Assembly (NCBI RefSeq): GCF_900100085.1
Contig: NZ_FNEJ01000008.1
Location: 1-64,000 of the forward strand
Source of the DNA: Salipiger marinus
Lineage (GTDB): Bacteria; Pseudomonadota; Alphaproteobacteria; Rhodobacterales; Rhodobacteraceae
Length of the DNA stretch: 64,000 nucleotides
Direction of reading: 5' to 3'
Positions 27,387 to 38,296 of the stretch are shown piece after piece. Made by a program: the position numbers and the translations under genes. Every line of letters begins with the position of its first letter. Position 1 is the first letter of the stretch. The notes beneath the pieces are model-generated. The model saw only the letters and a list, made by a program, of their open reading frames with translations. It ran no database searches and was not told the origin of the DNA.

Positions 27387-28106
27387 TCAGGAGGCGGGGC
27401 CGGTCAGTTTCTGGCGGGCGGTGCCGGGGGCGTCGTGGGTGTTGCCGGGCAGGGGCGCGTTCTGGTCCACGAAGCGCCGGATCAGATGCGCGAAAAAGGC
27501 CAGCTCGTCACGGCTTTCGGCCAGACGGTCCAGCCGGGTCGCGACCAGATCGCACACCTCCGGATCCTGCAGCGCGCGCTGGTCGATCTGCGCCAGTTCC
27601 AGCGTCGGGGTCAGAAAGCTCAGCAGCGCTTCGGCGGCGGCCTTGTCGAGCCCCTGCCGCGTCATGTCTTCGGTGCGGTGCTGCGGCTGCAGAAAGGACT
27701 GCAGCGCCCCGAAGGCCCGCTTGAACCGCAGCGTGACCCTCTGCACCCCCATCACCGGCAGATGCGACAGCACCCTGACCCCGCCAAGGATCAGATGCGG
27801 CAGCTGCAGCACGGCGGCATTGGCCGCATGCACCTGCTGGTCGAAGCCTTCGGGCAGGTAGGGCGCGATGGAGTCCTGAAATTCGGGGGTGAAGGCGCGG
27901 TCCAGCGGCAGCGGCTGGGCAAAGCTCAGCCTGTGGCGCACCTCGGAGAAATTCAGCGACACCCGCTCCGCCATCCAGACACGCGCCACCTCGTCCCGGC
28001 TGAGCGAGATTTCCAGAAGAAAGCCTTCAGAGGGGGTCGTGATGCGCTGGACCTGCAAGATGTGCCTTTCCGGGCAGGGGGACCTTTTGGTCCGAGACTG
28101 GGGCAA
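27387..28106 (-). CDS. Protein of unknown function downstream of the CheB-CheR fusion
   Basis: 239 residues, no signal peptide or membrane segment. I do not recognise a domain. The middle (about residues 70-160) is rich in Leu and Phe with probable helices; the C-terminus has a Leu-rich stretch (LLSFLTPTLELAQIDQRALQ). No clear ribosome binding site precedes the ATG at 28106; a TTG at 28058 with AAAGG six bases before it would give a protein 16 residues shorter. It follows the CheB-CheR-PAS gene by 54 bases on the same strand, so the two are probably co-transcribed and may share a signalling role. Confidence 0.6.
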   Translation of the reverse strand: MPQSRTKRSPCPERHILQVQRITTPSEGFLLEISLSRDEVARVWMAERVSLNFSEVRHRLSFAQPLPLDRAFTPEFQDSIAPYLPEGFDQQVHAANAAVLQLPHLILGGVRVLSHLPVMGVQRVTLRFKRAFGALQSFLQPQHRTEDMTRQGLDKAAAEALLSFLTPTLELAQIDQRALQDPEVCDLVATRLDRLAESRDELAFFAHLIRRFVDQNAPLPGNTHDAPGTARQKLTGPAS

Positions 28107-28160
28107 ACAAGTTAATGATTGATTAACCCCACGATGACTCCGCCGATCTTCACCGTATGG

Positions 28161-31100
28161 TTACACATCTTCCGGGCGCTGCGCCAAGTCCGGAATCGCT
28201 GTCAGCAGGCCGAATCTCTGGCTGCTGTCCGGGCTGCCATAGAGGCTGAGGCGAAAGCGCCTGCCGCTTGCGCTCAGTTCCGCCACCAGCGGCGTCCCGC
28301 AGGGGGCTTCGGTCAGCAGCCAGCGGCAGTGCGCACGGTCCTGCGGATCGATTCTGGCCAGAATCTCCTCCAGCTGGGGGGCGGTTTCCACGTCCAGCCC
28401 CAGATGCGCGCAGGCGAGCGGGCTGAAATAGCTGAGCCCGCTGGTGAAGGTATAGGACCAGAAGCCCGACCCTTCCAGAGCCAGCAGGCTGTTGAGCTGC
28501 CGCAGCAGGATGTCCTCGCTGCGGTGCCGGGTGCAGTCGCGGACCACACCCACCAGACCGACACCGCGCCCGGCCTCGTCGCGGATGATGGCGCCTGCGC
28601 TTTCCACCACGATGATCCGCCCGTCGATACGCCGCAGCCGGGCGAAGAAATGGAACTTGTTGTCGCGGTCATCGGCGATTGCGGCCTGCGCCAGCTGCCG
28701 CACCATCAGCCGGTCATCCTCGTGGAACATGGCGACGGCGGTCTCCACCGGCACCGGCGCGCCGGAGGGCTGCATGCCATGGATGACAAAGGTTTCCTCC
28801 GACCAGTCCACGGTGCCTTTGCCGATCTCCACCTGCCAGATGCCGATGGGGCCGAAGCTGCGGATCGCCTGACTGAGCATCCGGTCATAGCGCATCTCCG
28901 CCACGCTCAGCACCACGGTCAGCCCCACCGGCGGGTCGTCCGCCGCGACCAGCGGCGTGACGGTCACGGTGTAAAGCTGGTCGCGGTCTTCGTATTGATG
29001 CTGCTGCGGCGTGCCCTCGCGCAGCGCCTGCGTGCAGATCGCGGCCAGCGCGGGCAGGCCGGGCGGCATGTGGCACTGGGTGAGATGGCCGAAACCCGCG
29101 CTGTCGCGGCGCAGCCGGAAGGTGCGGATCGCCCGCTCCGAAGCGTGGCGGATCATCAGATCCGGCCCCAGCATCATGGTCTCGGTCGGCAGTTCCCGCA
29201 CCAGCCCGTCAAGTTCGGCGGTCATGCGCTGCAGCTCGGCGGATTTCAGGATCAGTTCCTCGTTGACAGTGATCAGCTCTTCGTTGGTGGACTGCAGTTC
29301 CTCGTTCGAGGTTTCCAGCTCCTGATTGGCGGATTGCAGGTCTTCGTTGGCGACCTGCAGCGCCTCGATCAGCGTCTGCAGGGTCTCGCCGGTGCTGCGC
29401 AGCTGGCCGCTGGTGCTGGCCAGCCGGTCGCGGGTGCGGGCGAGTTCGGTTTCCAGATGCTCCAGATAGGCGGCGCGGTCCAGCGGCGCCGCTTCGGCGC
29501 GGGGGCGGGTACCGGTTTCCACGCCGAACAGGATAAGCGGCGGCCCGGCCTCGCGGGCGACGGGATAGGCGCGCAGCCGGACCCGGTCGAAATCGCGCCC
29601 CTCCAGATCCTTCCAGAGCCCGGTCTGGCGCTGCCCGCCATGCAGCGCCAGATGCAGCAGCGCGGTGGCCGCCCCCGCCAGCGGGCCACGCAGCGCCGCC
29701 AGCGTCATGCCGCCGTGGAACGGATCGGTCAGCGCCACGAAGGGGGCAAGATCGCCGTAGATCTTGAGGATGCGCCCGTCCGCGCCACACAGGAAGCCCT
29801 GCGGGACCACGGCGCGCGCCAGCGCGTCAAAGCCGGGATCGGCCTGCGCGGGGCCGGGCAGGGCGGCGCGCGGCGCGACGGCCCCGGTGCGCTTGGCAAA
29901 GATGCGGTGCCGGGGGGGCAGGGGGGCGAACTGCGAGTCCAGCGGGCCGGTGGTTTCGGCGCTGCCCAGAAACAGCAGGCCGCGCGGGGCCAGCGCGTAA
30001 TGCAGCCGGGACAGCACCTGTTCCTGCAGCCCGGTGTCGAAATAGATCAGCACGTTGCGCAGGCTGACCAGATCCAGCGACAGAAAGGCCGGATCCTGCA
30101 CGACATTGTGGTGGCTGAAGGTCACGACGTTGCGCAGCCGCGATCCGACGGTGATCCGCTCTCCGGCCATGTCGAAATAGCGGCGATAGGCGGGGGGGAT
30201 CTGCGCCAGCGCCGAGGCGGGATAGCTGGCCTGCCGCGCCAGATCCAGCGCGCGGTCGTCGATGTCGGTGGCAAAGACCTGCAGCCTTGCGCGGTCCAGC
30301 TGGTGCAGGCCGCCCAGCGCCTCGGCGGCAAGGATGGCCAGCGACCATGCTTCCTCGCCGGTGGCGCAGCCGGGCACCCAAAGCCGCAGCGGCGCGCCGG
30401 GCCGCGTGGCCTGCGCCACGCGCGCGTCCAGCTGTTCGGCCAGCGCGGCAAAGGCCTCGGGATCGCGGAAAAACCGCGTGACCGAAATCAGCAGATCCCG
30501 GAACAGCGCGTCCAGTTCCGCCGCGTCCTCCCGGCAGAGCGCCACATAAGCGCCAAGGTCCGCGACATCGCGGGCCACCATGCGCCGCTGCAGGCGCCGC
30601 GTCAGCGTGCTGTCCTTGTAGCCGCGGAAATCTGCCCCCTGCCGGGCCTGCAGCAGCGCGAACAGTTCAGCGCCGGAGCCGCCTTCGGCGCGGTCCAGAT
30701 CCAGCGGTATCGCGGCCTGCGGACGGCACAGCAGCGTGGCCAGATGCGCGCCGATCCGCTGCGGGGTCAGCACCAGATCCACGCCGCCGCTGCGGATCGC
30801 CGAGTGCGGCATTGCCTCGTAGCGCGCGGTGGCCGGATCCTGCGCCAGCGTCAGCCCGCCCGCCTCGCGGATCGAGAGCAGGCCATAAGTGCCGTCGCTG
30901 CCGGTGCCTGACAGCACGATGCCGATGCAGTCCTCGCCGCGCCCGGCGGCCAGCGACTGGAACAGCCGGTCGGCAGAGGGTTTGGGCGCGGTGCCCTGCG
31001 CCTGTGGCGCCACCGGCCGAATCCGGCCCTGATCCAGCACCACGTCCCAGCCGGGCGGCGGCAGGTACAGGCAGCCCGGCTGCGGCTCGGTCGGGCCGGA

Positions 31101-31301
31101 CAGTTCGCGGACGGCAAGCGGCATGTCGTGCCCCAGCAGGTCGGGCAGCAGGCTCTGGTGATCGGGGGCCATGTGCTGGGCCAGCACGAAGCTGCCGCCG
31201 CAGCCCGCGGGCAGGGCGCGCAGCAGGGTCATGCAGGCCTCGAGCCCGCCCGCCGAGGCGGCGATCCCCACCAGAACCGGCCCCTGTCCGCTGTCGGTCA
31301 T
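28161..31301 (-). CDS. CheB-CheR fusion with coiled coil and PAS domains, no kinase
   Basis: 1046 residues. Order: CheB methylesterase (about 8-190; Ser16 in GIAASAGG, His43 in AQHMAPDH, Asp136 in [10 protein letters not shown]), CheR methyltransferase (about 210-470; [21 protein letters not shown] loop [14 protein letters not shown], late [11 protein letters not shown]), a PAS-like stretch, a coiled coil rich in L-x-S-x-x-E-x heptads (about 610-700), then two or three PAS-type domains to the end. Such proteins often end in a histidine kinase; this one does not. No receptor, CheA or CheW is nearby, so the substrates are unknown. The start at 31301 gives the N-terminus expected for CheB. Confidence 0.9.
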   Translation of the reverse strand: MTDSGQGPVLVGIAASAGGLEACMTLLRALPAGCGGSFVLAQHMAPDHQSLLPDLLGHDMPLAVRELSGPTEPQPGCLYLPPPGWDVVLDQGRIRPVAPQAQGTAPKPSADRLFQSLAAGRGEDCIGIVLSGTGSDGTYGLLSIREAGGLTLAQDPATARYEAMPHSAIRSGGVDLVLTPQRIGAHLATLLCRPQAAIPLDLDRAEGGSGAELFALLQARQGADFRGYKDSTLTRRLQRRMVARDVADLGAYVALCREDAAELDALFRDLLISVTRFFRDPEAFAALAEQLDARVAQATRPGAPLRLWVPGCATGEEAWSLAILAAEALGGLHQLDRARLQVFATDIDDRALDLARQASYPASALAQIPPAYRRYFDMAGERITVGSRLRNVVTFSHHNVVQDPAFLSLDLVSLRNVLIYFDTGLQEQVLSRLHYALAPRGLLFLGSAETTGPLDSQFAPLPPRHRIFAKRTGAVAPRAALPGPAQADPGFDALARAVVPQGFLCGADGRILKIYGDLAPFVALTDPFHGGMTLAALRGPLAGAATALLHLALHGGQRQTGLWKDLEGRDFDRVRLRAYPVAREAGPPLILFGVETGTRPRAEAAPLDRAAYLEHLETELARTRDRLASTSGQLRSTGETLQTLIEALQVANEDLQSANQELETSNEELQSTNEELITVNEELILKSAELQRMTAELDGLVRELPTETMMLGPDLMIRHASERAIRTFRLRRDSAGFGHLTQCHMPPGLPALAAICTQALREGTPQQHQYEDRDQLYTVTVTPLVAADDPPVGLTVVLSVAEMRYDRMLSQAIRSFGPIGIWQVEIGKGTVDWSEETFVIHGMQPSGAPVPVETAVAMFHEDDRLMVRQLAQAAIADDRDNKFHFFARLRRIDGRIIVVESAGAIIRDEAGRGVGLVGVVRDCTRHRSEDILLRQLNSLLALEGSGFWSYTFTSGLSYFSPLACAHLGLDVETAPQLEEILARIDPQDRAHCRWLLTEAPCGTPLVAELSASGRRFRLSLYGSPDSSQRFGLLTAIPDLAQRPEDV

Positions 31302-31495
31302 TGCGCCTGCATCCCCTGTCACGCCACGGCGCACCCTATCGCAGCCCCGGCCTGCGGCGAAGAGCTTTCGCACCCGGCGCCGCCTGCCGGATAGGCGGCA
31401 CGGGACCATGGAAACCGGCGGGCAGGCGGCGAGGCTTTACATCACACGGGCAAGAGGGTCTTTTGCTTCCGAGGCATCACAGGCGGACCCTTTTC
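31302..31495. other. Divergent gap between the CheB-CheR fusion and transglutaminase cassette
   Basis: 194 bases without a supported gene. It must hold the promoters of both flanking units. I see no operator or hairpin worth naming. Confidence 0.4.
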
Positions 31496-34400
31496 ATGGC
31501 GATCACGGCAAGCATCCACCATCTGACCCATTACAAATACGACCGTCCCGTGACGCTGGGGCCTCAGATCATCCGGCTGCGTCCCGCACCACATTCGCGC
31601 ACCCGCGTCATCTCGCATTCGCTGAAGGTGTCGCCGGGGGGGCATTTCGTCAATCACCAGCAGGATCCTTACGGCAACTGGCTGTCGCGCTTCGTCTTTC
31701 CGGAGCCGGTGCGCGAATTCCGCATCGAGGTCGATCTGGTCGCGGACATGACCGTCTACAACCCGTTCGATTTTTTCGTGGATGACAGCGCGCAAATCTG
31801 GCCGTTCGAATATCCGGCGGATTTTTCCGAAGATCTGACCATCTACCGCAAGCCGGAAGAGGCCGGTCCCCGGCTCAGGGCCTATGTCGCCTCCATCGCC
31901 CGCAAGAAGACCAACACCGTCGATTTCCTTGTGGCGCTGAACGCGCAGCTGGCGCGCGACATCGGCTATATCGTGCGGCTGGAGCCTGGGGTGCAGACCC
32001 CGGACGAGACGCTGCATCTGGAGCGCGGATCCTGCCGCGACACGTCCTGGCTGCTGGTGCAGATCCTGCGCCATCTGGGCTTTGCCGCGCGGTTCTGCTC
32101 GGGCTACCTGATCCAGCTCCGGCCCGATCTGGTGGCGCTGGACGGGCCTGCGGGCACGGATCACGATTTCACCGACCTGCACGCATGGTGCGAGGTGTTC
32201 CTGCCCGGCGCGGGCTGGATCGGGCTTGATCCCACCTCTGGGCTGCTGACAGGGGAGTCGCATATCCCGCTGGCGGCCACCCCGCATTACCGCAACGCCG
32301 CACCGATCTCTGGCGGCTATTCCTCGGCGGGCACGCCCGAGGTCGAGTTCGACTTCGACATGACCGTGACCCGCGTCGCCGAACATCCGCGCATCACCAA
32401 ACCCTTCTCCGACGAGGCATGGCAGGCGCTGGACGCGCTGGGCCAGCAGGTGGATGCGGTGATCGAAGAGCAGGACATGCGCCTGACCATGGGCGGCGAG
32501 CCCACATTCGTGTCCATCGACGATTTCCAGTCCGGCGAATGGAACACCGATGCCGTAGGTCCGCAGAAACGCGCGCTGGCCGATCAGCTGATCCGGCGGC
32601 TGCGCGACCGCTTCGCCCCGGGCGGGTTCCTGCATTACGGGCAGGGCAAATGGTATCCGGGCGAAACCCTGCCGCGCTGGACCTTCTCGCTTTACTGGCG
32701 GCGCGATGGCGAGCCGGTGTGGCGCAACCCCGATCTGGTGGCGCGCGAAACCGCGACCGGCGCCACCGCCGAAGAGGCCGGGCAGTTCCTGAGCCGCTTC
32801 GCGCAGAACCTTGGCCTGTCGGAAACCTATGTGCAGCCCGCCTATGAGGATCCGATGGAATGGATCCTGCGCGAGGCCGACCTGCCGGTGAACGTGACGC
32901 CCGAGGATTCGCGGCTGAAGGATCCCGAAACCCGGGCCCGCATCGCCCGGGTGTTCACCCGCGGGCTGGACCGGGCGGCGGGCTATGTGCTGCCGGTGCA
33001 GCGCATGTGGCAGGCCCGCGCCGCAGCGCCGCGCTGGCAGACCGAACTCTGGCGCACGCGGCGCGGCCATCTGTTCCTTGTGCCCGGGGACAGCCCGGTG
33101 GGCTTCCGCCTGCCGCTGGGCGCGCTGCCGCATGTAGAGGCAGAGGCCTATCCCTATATCTACCCCGCCGATCCGGGCATGCCGCGCGGCGCGCTGCCGG
33201 ATTTCCACGCGCTGCAGCAGGAGCGGCGCGAGAAGCTGATGGCTGAACTGGAACGCATCGCCGCCGAAGGCGCGCGGCAGGCCGCCGAAGAGGCGGCGCT
33301 GGTGCCGGAGACGACGCCGGGACAGGCGCAGCCGGTCAGCGCCCCGAAGGCGCAGGAGCCGGGCGCGCGGCTCATGGAACAGGGCGTGGATCCGGCGGGG
33401 GGGGCGGTGCGCACCGCCATCGCCATCGAGCCGCGTGACGGCCGGCTTTGCCTCTTCATGCCGCCTGTGGAGACGCTGGAAGATTACCTCGACCTGCTCG
33501 CCACCGCCGAGACCACGGCGGAAGATCTGGGCCTGCCCATCCATGTCGAAGGGTACACGCCGCCGCAGGATCCGCGCCTGAACGTGATCCGCGTCGCCCC
33601 CGATCCCGGCGTGATCGAGGTCAACATCCACCCGGCCCACAGCTGGGACGACTGCAAGGCCATCACCGAGGCCGTCTATGCCGAGGCGCGCCAGTGCCGT
33701 CTGGGGGCGGACAAGTTCATGATCGACGGGCGCCATACCGGCACCGGCGGCGGCAACCATGTGGTGGTGGGCGGGCTCACCCCCAACGATTCCCCGTTCC
33801 TGCGGCGGCCCGACCTGATGCGGTCGCTGATCCTGCACTGGATCCGGCATCCCTCGCTCAGCTACCTGTTCTCGGGGCTGTTCATCGGGCCGACCAGTCA
33901 GGCGCCGCGCATCGACGAGGCGCGGCATGACAGCCTTTACGAGCTTGAGATCGCGCTGTCGCATTTCCCCGCGCCGGGGCAGGGCGAGCCGCCGCTGCCA
34001 TGGCTCACCGACCGTCTGCTGCGCAACATCCTGATCGACGTGACCGGCAACACCCACCGGGCCGAGATCTGCATCGACAAGCTTTATTCCCCCGACGGGC
34101 CCACCGGACGGCTGGGGCTGGTGGAATTCCGCGGCTTCGAGATGCCGCCCGACGCGCGCATGAGCCTTGCCCAGCAGGTGCTGATCCGCGCGCTGCTGGC
34201 GCGGTTCTGGAAGGCGCCGGTGCAGGGCAAGCCCACCCGCTGGGGCACCACGCTGCACGACCGTTTCATGCTGCCGCATTTTGTCTGGGAAGATTTCCTC
34301 GACGTGCTGCGCGACCTTGACGATCACGGCTTCCGCTTCCGCCCGGACTGGTACGAGGCGCAGAAGGAATTCCGCTTCCCCTTCGCGGGCGAAGTCGAGT

Positions 34401-34924
34401 ATGAGGGCGTCCACCTTGAACTGCGTCAGGCGCTGGAGCCGTGGCACGTTCTGGGCGAACGCGGCGCCATCGGCGGCACCGTGCGCTATACCGACAGCTC
34501 CGTGGAACGCATGCAGGTGCAACTGACCGCCACCGACCCCTCGCGCTACACCGTGGCCTGCAATGGCCGCCCGGTGCCCTTGGCGCAGACCCGCACCTCG
34601 GGCGTGCGGGTGGGCGGCGTGCGCTTCAAGGCATGGCAGCCCGCCGAGGCGCTGCACCCGACGCTGGCGGTCAACGCGCCGCTGGTCTTCGACATCTTCG
34701 ACACATGGACGGGCCGCGCGCTGGGCGGCTGCACCTATCACGTCGCCCATCCCGGCGGGCGCAATTACGAAACCTTCCCCGTCAATTCCAACGAGGCCGA
34801 GGCCCGCCGTCTGGCCCGGTTCGAAAAGATGGGGCACACGCCCGGCAGCTACTGGCCCGCGCCCGAGGCGCCGCATCCGGATTTCCCGATGACGCTGGAT
34901 CTGCGCCGGGCCAGCTGGATCTGA
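31496..34924 (+). CDS. Transglutaminase-like / DUF2126 protein
   Basis: 1142 residues from [21 protein letters not shown]-terminal bacterial transglutaminase-associated domain (1-90), then a transglutaminase core with Cys in [21 protein letters not shown], His in [14 protein letters not shown] and Asp in GLDPTSGLL (about 170-255). The remaining about 860 residues are DUF2126, beginning near [18 protein letters not shown] and including [20 protein letters not shown]. Family studies place these with ATP-grasp and alpha-E partners as peptide-modifying or peptide-ligating systems; the substrate is not known. Four bases separate it from the next gene, so it is the first cistron of a three-gene cassette. 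Confidence 0.9.
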   Translation: MAITASIHHLTHYKYDRPVTLGPQIIRLRPAPHSRTRVISHSLKVSPGGHFVNHQQDPYGNWLSRFVFPEPVREFRIEVDLVADMTVYNPFDFFVDDSAQIWPFEYPADFSEDLTIYRKPEEAGPRLRAYVASIARKKTNTVDFLVALNAQLARDIGYIVRLEPGVQTPDETLHLERGSCRDTSWLLVQILRHLGFAARFCSGYLIQLRPDLVALDGPAGTDHDFTDLHAWCEVFLPGAGWIGLDPTSGLLTGESHIPLAATPHYRNAAPISGGYSSAGTPEVEFDFDMTVTRVAEHPRITKPFSDEAWQALDALGQQVDAVIEEQDMRLTMGGEPTFVSIDDFQSGEWNTDAVGPQKRALADQLIRRLRDRFAPGGFLHYGQGKWYPGETLPRWTFSLYWRRDGEPVWRNPDLVARETATGATAEEAGQFLSRFAQNLGLSETYVQPAYEDPMEWILREADLPVNVTPEDSRLKDPETRARIARVFTRGLDRAAGYVLPVQRMWQARAAAPRWQTELWRTRRGHLFLVPGDSPVGFRLPLGALPHVEAEAYPYIYPADPGMPRGALPDFHALQQERREKLMAELERIAAEGARQAAEEAALVPETTPGQAQPVSAPKAQEPGARLMEQGVDPAGGAVRTAIAIEPRDGRLCLFMPPVETLEDYLDLLATAETTAEDLGLPIHVEGYTPPQDPRLNVIRVAPDPGVIEVNIHPAHSWDDCKAITEAVYAEARQCRLGADKFMIDGRHTGTGGGNHVVVGGLTPNDSPFLRRPDLMRSLILHWIRHPSLSYLFSGLFIGPTSQAPRIDEARHDSLYELEIALSHFPAPGQGEPPLPWLTDRLLRNILIDVTGNTHRAEICIDKLYSPDGPTGRLGLVEFRGFEMPPDARMSLAQQVLIRALLARFWKAPVQGKPTRWGTTLHDRFMLPHFVWEDFLDVLRDLDDHGFRFRPDWYEAQKEFRFPFAGEVEYEGVHLELRQALEPWHVLGERGAIGGTVRYTDSSVERMQVQLTATDPSRYTVACNGRPVPLAQTRTSGVRVGGVRFKAWQPAEALHPTLAVNAPLVFDIFDTWTGRALGGCTYHVAHPGGRNYETFPVNSNEAEARRLARFEKMGHTPGSYWPAPEAPHPDFPMTLDLRRASWI

Positions 34925-34928
34925 CCCA

Positions 34929-37337
34929 GTGCAGGACGGCGCGAAGGTCAGTGCACCGGACGCGGTGCAGCGGTTTCTGCAGGGCTACCGCCCGCCTCCG
35001 GGCGTGGCGGACGAGCTTTTGCAGCGCGATGGCCGTCTGCGCCCGGTCTGGGCGCCGCTGATCCGCCATCTGGCCGCGCAGGGGCCCGAAACCCGGGCCC
35101 GCGCCTTTGCCCGGGGCGACCAGTATCTGCACGATACCGGGGTCTATTTCCGCCAGTATACCGGCGACGGCTCGACCGAACGCAACTGGCCGCTCAGCCA
35201 TGTGCCGGTGGTGATCGCGGCGCAGGAATGGGCGCAGCTTGCCGAAGGCATCACCCAGCGCGCGGAACTGCTGGAACGGGTGATGGCCGATCTTTACGGC
35301 CCCGGCGCGCTGGTGCGCGACGGCCATCTGCCCGCCGATCTGGTGGCGCGCAATCCCGAATGGCTGCGCCCGCTGGTGGGGGTCAAGCCGCGCTCGGGGC
35401 ATTATCTGCACTTTCTCGCCTTCGAGGTGGGCCGGTCCCCGAACGGCTCGTGGCTGGTGCTGGGCGACCGCACGCAGGCGCCCTCGGGGGCGGGCTTCGC
35501 GCTGGAAAACCGCATGGCCACCTCGCGCGTGTTTCATGACGTCTATCCCGGCGCCAATGTCGAACGGCTGGCCGGGTTCTTCCGGGGCTTCCGCGACGCG
35601 CTGAACGGGCTGCGGCAGGGCAGCGAAAGCCGGGTGGGCATCCTGACCCCCGGCCAGCACACCGACACCTATTACGAACACGCCTATATCGCCCGCTATC
35701 TGGGCTTCATGCTGCTGGAATGCGAGGATCTGATCGTGCGCGACGGCGCGCTGGCGGTGCGCACCGTGGGCGGGGCAGAGCCGGTGTCGGTGCTGTGGCG
35801 CCGCCTCGATTCCCGTTTCGCCGATCCGCTGGAACTGGACGAGACCTCGGCGCTTGGCACGCCGGGCATGGTCTCGGCGCTGCGGGCAGGGGCGCTGACC
35901 ATGGTCAACTGCCTCGGCTCCGGCGTGCTGGAGGCGCGGGCCCTGCAGGCCTTCCTGCCGCGCATCTGCCGCGCGCTGACCGGCGCGCCGCTGAAGCTGC
36001 CCAATATCGCCACATGGTGGTGCGGCCAGCCGCGCGAACGCGCCTATGTGCGCGACAATCTGGAACGCATGATGATCGGCCCGGCGCAGTCCACCAAGCT
36101 GCCCTTCGACATGGATGCGACCACGGCGCTTGGCGGGCGCTTCCGTGGCGCGGCCCAGCCCTCGGTGCTCGACTGGCTGGAACGCGAGGGCGACACGCTG
36201 GTCGGGCAGGAGGCGGTGACGCTGTCCACCACCCCCGCCATGGTCGAGGGCCAGCTGCGCCCGCGCCCCATGGTGATCCGGGTCTTTGCCGCGCGCACCG
36301 CCGAGGGCTGGACCGTGATGCCCGGCGGCTATGCCCGCATCGGCCAGAGCGGCGATCCCACCGCCCTTGCCATGCAGGCGGGCGGGGCGGTGGCCGATGT
36401 CTGGGTCACCTCCGACCAGCCGGTGCAGGCCGAAACGCTGGCCGCGGCCCCGGCGGGCCCGTTCCTGCGCCGCCAGCCGGGCCAGCTTCCGGCGCGGGCG
36501 GCGGACAATCTCTACTGGCTGGGCCGCTATGTGGAACGGGCGGAAAACGGCGTGCGCCAGCTGCGCGCCTACCACCTGCGGCTGGAGGAATACGGCCCCC
36601 GCGCCGTGCCGCTGGTCACGCATCTGGCGCGGTTTCTGGCGGGCTTCGGGCTGGATCCGGCCCCCCATCCGCTGCCGCGCGGGCTTCTGGCGCATTTCGA
36701 CGCCTCGCGCGGCTGCGCCGCCAAGGTGCGGGACCGGTTCTCCACCGATGGCTGGAACGCGCTGTCGGATCTGGCCGCCACCGCCCATGACCTGCAGGGC
36801 CGCGCCCAGCCCGGCGACGATGCCGCCCGCGCCATGAGCGTGCTTCTGCGCAAGATCGCGGGGTTTTCCGGGCTGGTGCATGACAACATGTTCCGCTTTC
36901 TGGGCTGGCGGTTCCTGACCATCGGCCGCGCGGTGGAACGCGCCGACCAGATGGCCGCGACCCTTGCCGCCTTCACCGCCCGGGACACGCCGCGCGGCGG
37001 CTTCGATGTGGCGGTGGAGGTGGGCGACAGCGTGATGACCCATCGCCGCCGCTATTCGGTGGAATCGGGCCGCGACACGGTGATCGACCTGCTGGCGCTT
37101 GACCCTGACAACCCGCGCAGCCTGCGCTTCCAGCTCGATCTGCTGCTGGAGGAGGAGGCGCGCCTGCAGCCGCCGCCCGACCGCGGCCCCTTGGGCGAGG
37201 CGGGGCGGCGCATCCTTCTGGCACGCACCGGGCTTGCGGTCGCCACCCCCGACCAGATCACTGGCGCGCGGCTTGCCGCCCTGCGCCGCGATCTCGCCGC
37301 CATCTCCGACGCGCTTACCGCGCAGTATCTGAGCTGA
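34929..37337 (+). CDS. Circularly permuted ATP-grasp fused to alpha-E domain
   Basis: 802 residues, GTG start four bases after the preceding stop. Residues about 75-450 are a circularly permuted type-2 ATP-grasp (VYFRQYTGDGSTERNWPLSH, VGVKPRSGHYLHFLAFEVGR, HVPVVI, LPNIATWWCGQPRERAYV). Residues about 485-800 are alpha-E (LPARAADNLYWLGRYVERAENGVRQLRAY, later MFRFLGWRFLTIGRAVERADQM). In many genomes these are two genes; here they are fused. A carboxylate-amine ligase role is predicted for the family. Confidence 0.9.
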   Translation: MQDGAKVSAPDAVQRFLQGYRPPPGVADELLQRDGRLRPVWAPLIRHLAAQGPETRARAFARGDQYLHDTGVYFRQYTGDGSTERNWPLSHVPVVIAAQEWAQLAEGITQRAELLERVMADLYGPGALVRDGHLPADLVARNPEWLRPLVGVKPRSGHYLHFLAFEVGRSPNGSWLVLGDRTQAPSGAGFALENRMATSRVFHDVYPGANVERLAGFFRGFRDALNGLRQGSESRVGILTPGQHTDTYYEHAYIARYLGFMLLECEDLIVRDGALAVRTVGGAEPVSVLWRRLDSRFADPLELDETSALGTPGMVSALRAGALTMVNCLGSGVLEARALQAFLPRICRALTGAPLKLPNIATWWCGQPRERAYVRDNLERMMIGPAQSTKLPFDMDATTALGGRFRGAAQPSVLDWLEREGDTLVGQEAVTLSTTPAMVEGQLRPRPMVIRVFAARTAEGWTVMPGGYARIGQSGDPTALAMQAGGAVADVWVTSDQPVQAETLAAAPAGPFLRRQPGQLPARAADNLYWLGRYVERAENGVRQLRAYHLRLEEYGPRAVPLVTHLARFLAGFGLDPAPHPLPRGLLAHFDASRGCAAKVRDRFSTDGWNALSDLAATAHDLQGRAQPGDDAARAMSVLLRKIAGFSGLVHDNMFRFLGWRFLTIGRAVERADQMAATLAAFTARDTPRGGFDVAVEVGDSVMTHRRRYSVESGRDTVIDLLALDPDNPRSLRFQLDLLLEEEARLQPPPDRGPLGEAGRRILLARTGLAVATPDQITGARLAALRRDLAAISDALTAQYLS

Positions 37338-37340
37338 GCC

Positions 37341-38219
37341 ATGCCGCAGGATTACGACATCACGCTGAAGATCAGCTATCTTTACGACAGCCCCGCCGCC
37401 GCCAGCCGCACCCTGCTGCGGATGCTGCCCCGCACCGAACCGGGCCAGCAGCTGCTGGCGGGGGTGGTCACCGCCGATCCGGCCCCGGGCTGGCGCCGCG
37501 ACGACACGGATTTTTTCGGCAATGCCACGACAGAGATCGCCCACGAGGCGCGGCTGACCCGCATCGTCTTCCGCTTCGACGGGCGGGTGCGGCGCGCGCT
37601 CGACAGCGGCGCGCTGGATCTGTCCTGCGGCCTGCCGGCGCTGGCGCAGCAGGTGGCGGCACTGCGCGACATCGGCGCGGCGAGCCCGCATCACTTCCTC
37701 GGCGCCTCGCCACGCATCCCCGCCGATCCCGCCATCGCCGCCTTTGCCCGCGCCTGCGTCGGCCCCGACATGTCGGCGCAGGCCGCGGTGCAGGCGGTGT
37801 CGCGGGCGCTGCACGGGCATTTCACCTTCGATCCCACCGCCACCGACGTGGCGACCCCGCCCGCGCAGGCCTTCCGCGCCCGGCGCGGCGTCTGTCAGGA
37901 CATGGCGCAGGTGATGATCTGCGCGCTGCGGGCGCTGGGGATCCCCGCAGGCTATGTGTCCGGCTTCCTGCGCACCCTGCCGCCCAAGGGCCGCCCGCGT
38001 CTGGAAGGCGCCGATGCCATGCACGCCTGGGTACGGGCGTGGTGCGGGGCGGATGCGGGCTGGATCGGCATCGATCCCACCAATGACATGGCCGCAGGGG
38101 GCGACCACATCACCGTGGCCTTCGGGCGCGACTATGCCGATGTGGCGCCGATCCGGGGCGCGCTGCGCTCGGCGGGGCGGCACCGCACCACCCATCAGGT
38201 CGACGTGATCCCGGTCTGA
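37341..38219 (+). CDS. Transglutaminase-like protein
   Basis: 292 residues, start three bases after the previous stop. N-terminal beta domain (about 1-100, ISYLYDSPAAASRTLLRMLP), then the core: Cys in RARRGVCQDMAQVMICALRAL, His in DAMHAWVRAWCG, Asp in IGIDPTNDMA, all three catalytic residues present. It is a second transglutaminase in the same cassette, shorter and without DUF2126. It may be a peptidase or an amide-forming enzyme acting with the ATP-grasp partner. There is no signal peptide, so it is probably cytoplasmic. Confidence 0.9.
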   Translation: MPQDYDITLKISYLYDSPAAASRTLLRMLPRTEPGQQLLAGVVTADPAPGWRRDDTDFFGNATTEIAHEARLTRIVFRFDGRVRRALDSGALDLSCGLPALAQQVAALRDIGAASPHHFLGASPRIPADPAIAAFARACVGPDMSAQAAVQAVSRALHGHFTFDPTATDVATPPAQAFRARRGVCQDMAQVMICALRALGIPAGYVSGFLRTLPPKGRPRLEGADAMHAWVRAWCGADAGWIGIDPTNDMAAGGDHITVAFGRDYADVAPIRGALRSAGRHRTTHQVDVIPV

Positions 38220-38296
38220 CCGCCAGATCGCGGCTTTCCTCCGCCGCCAAGGCACGGCATGACGGGCCGGGGCAGGCAGAGGCAAAGGATCACGGC

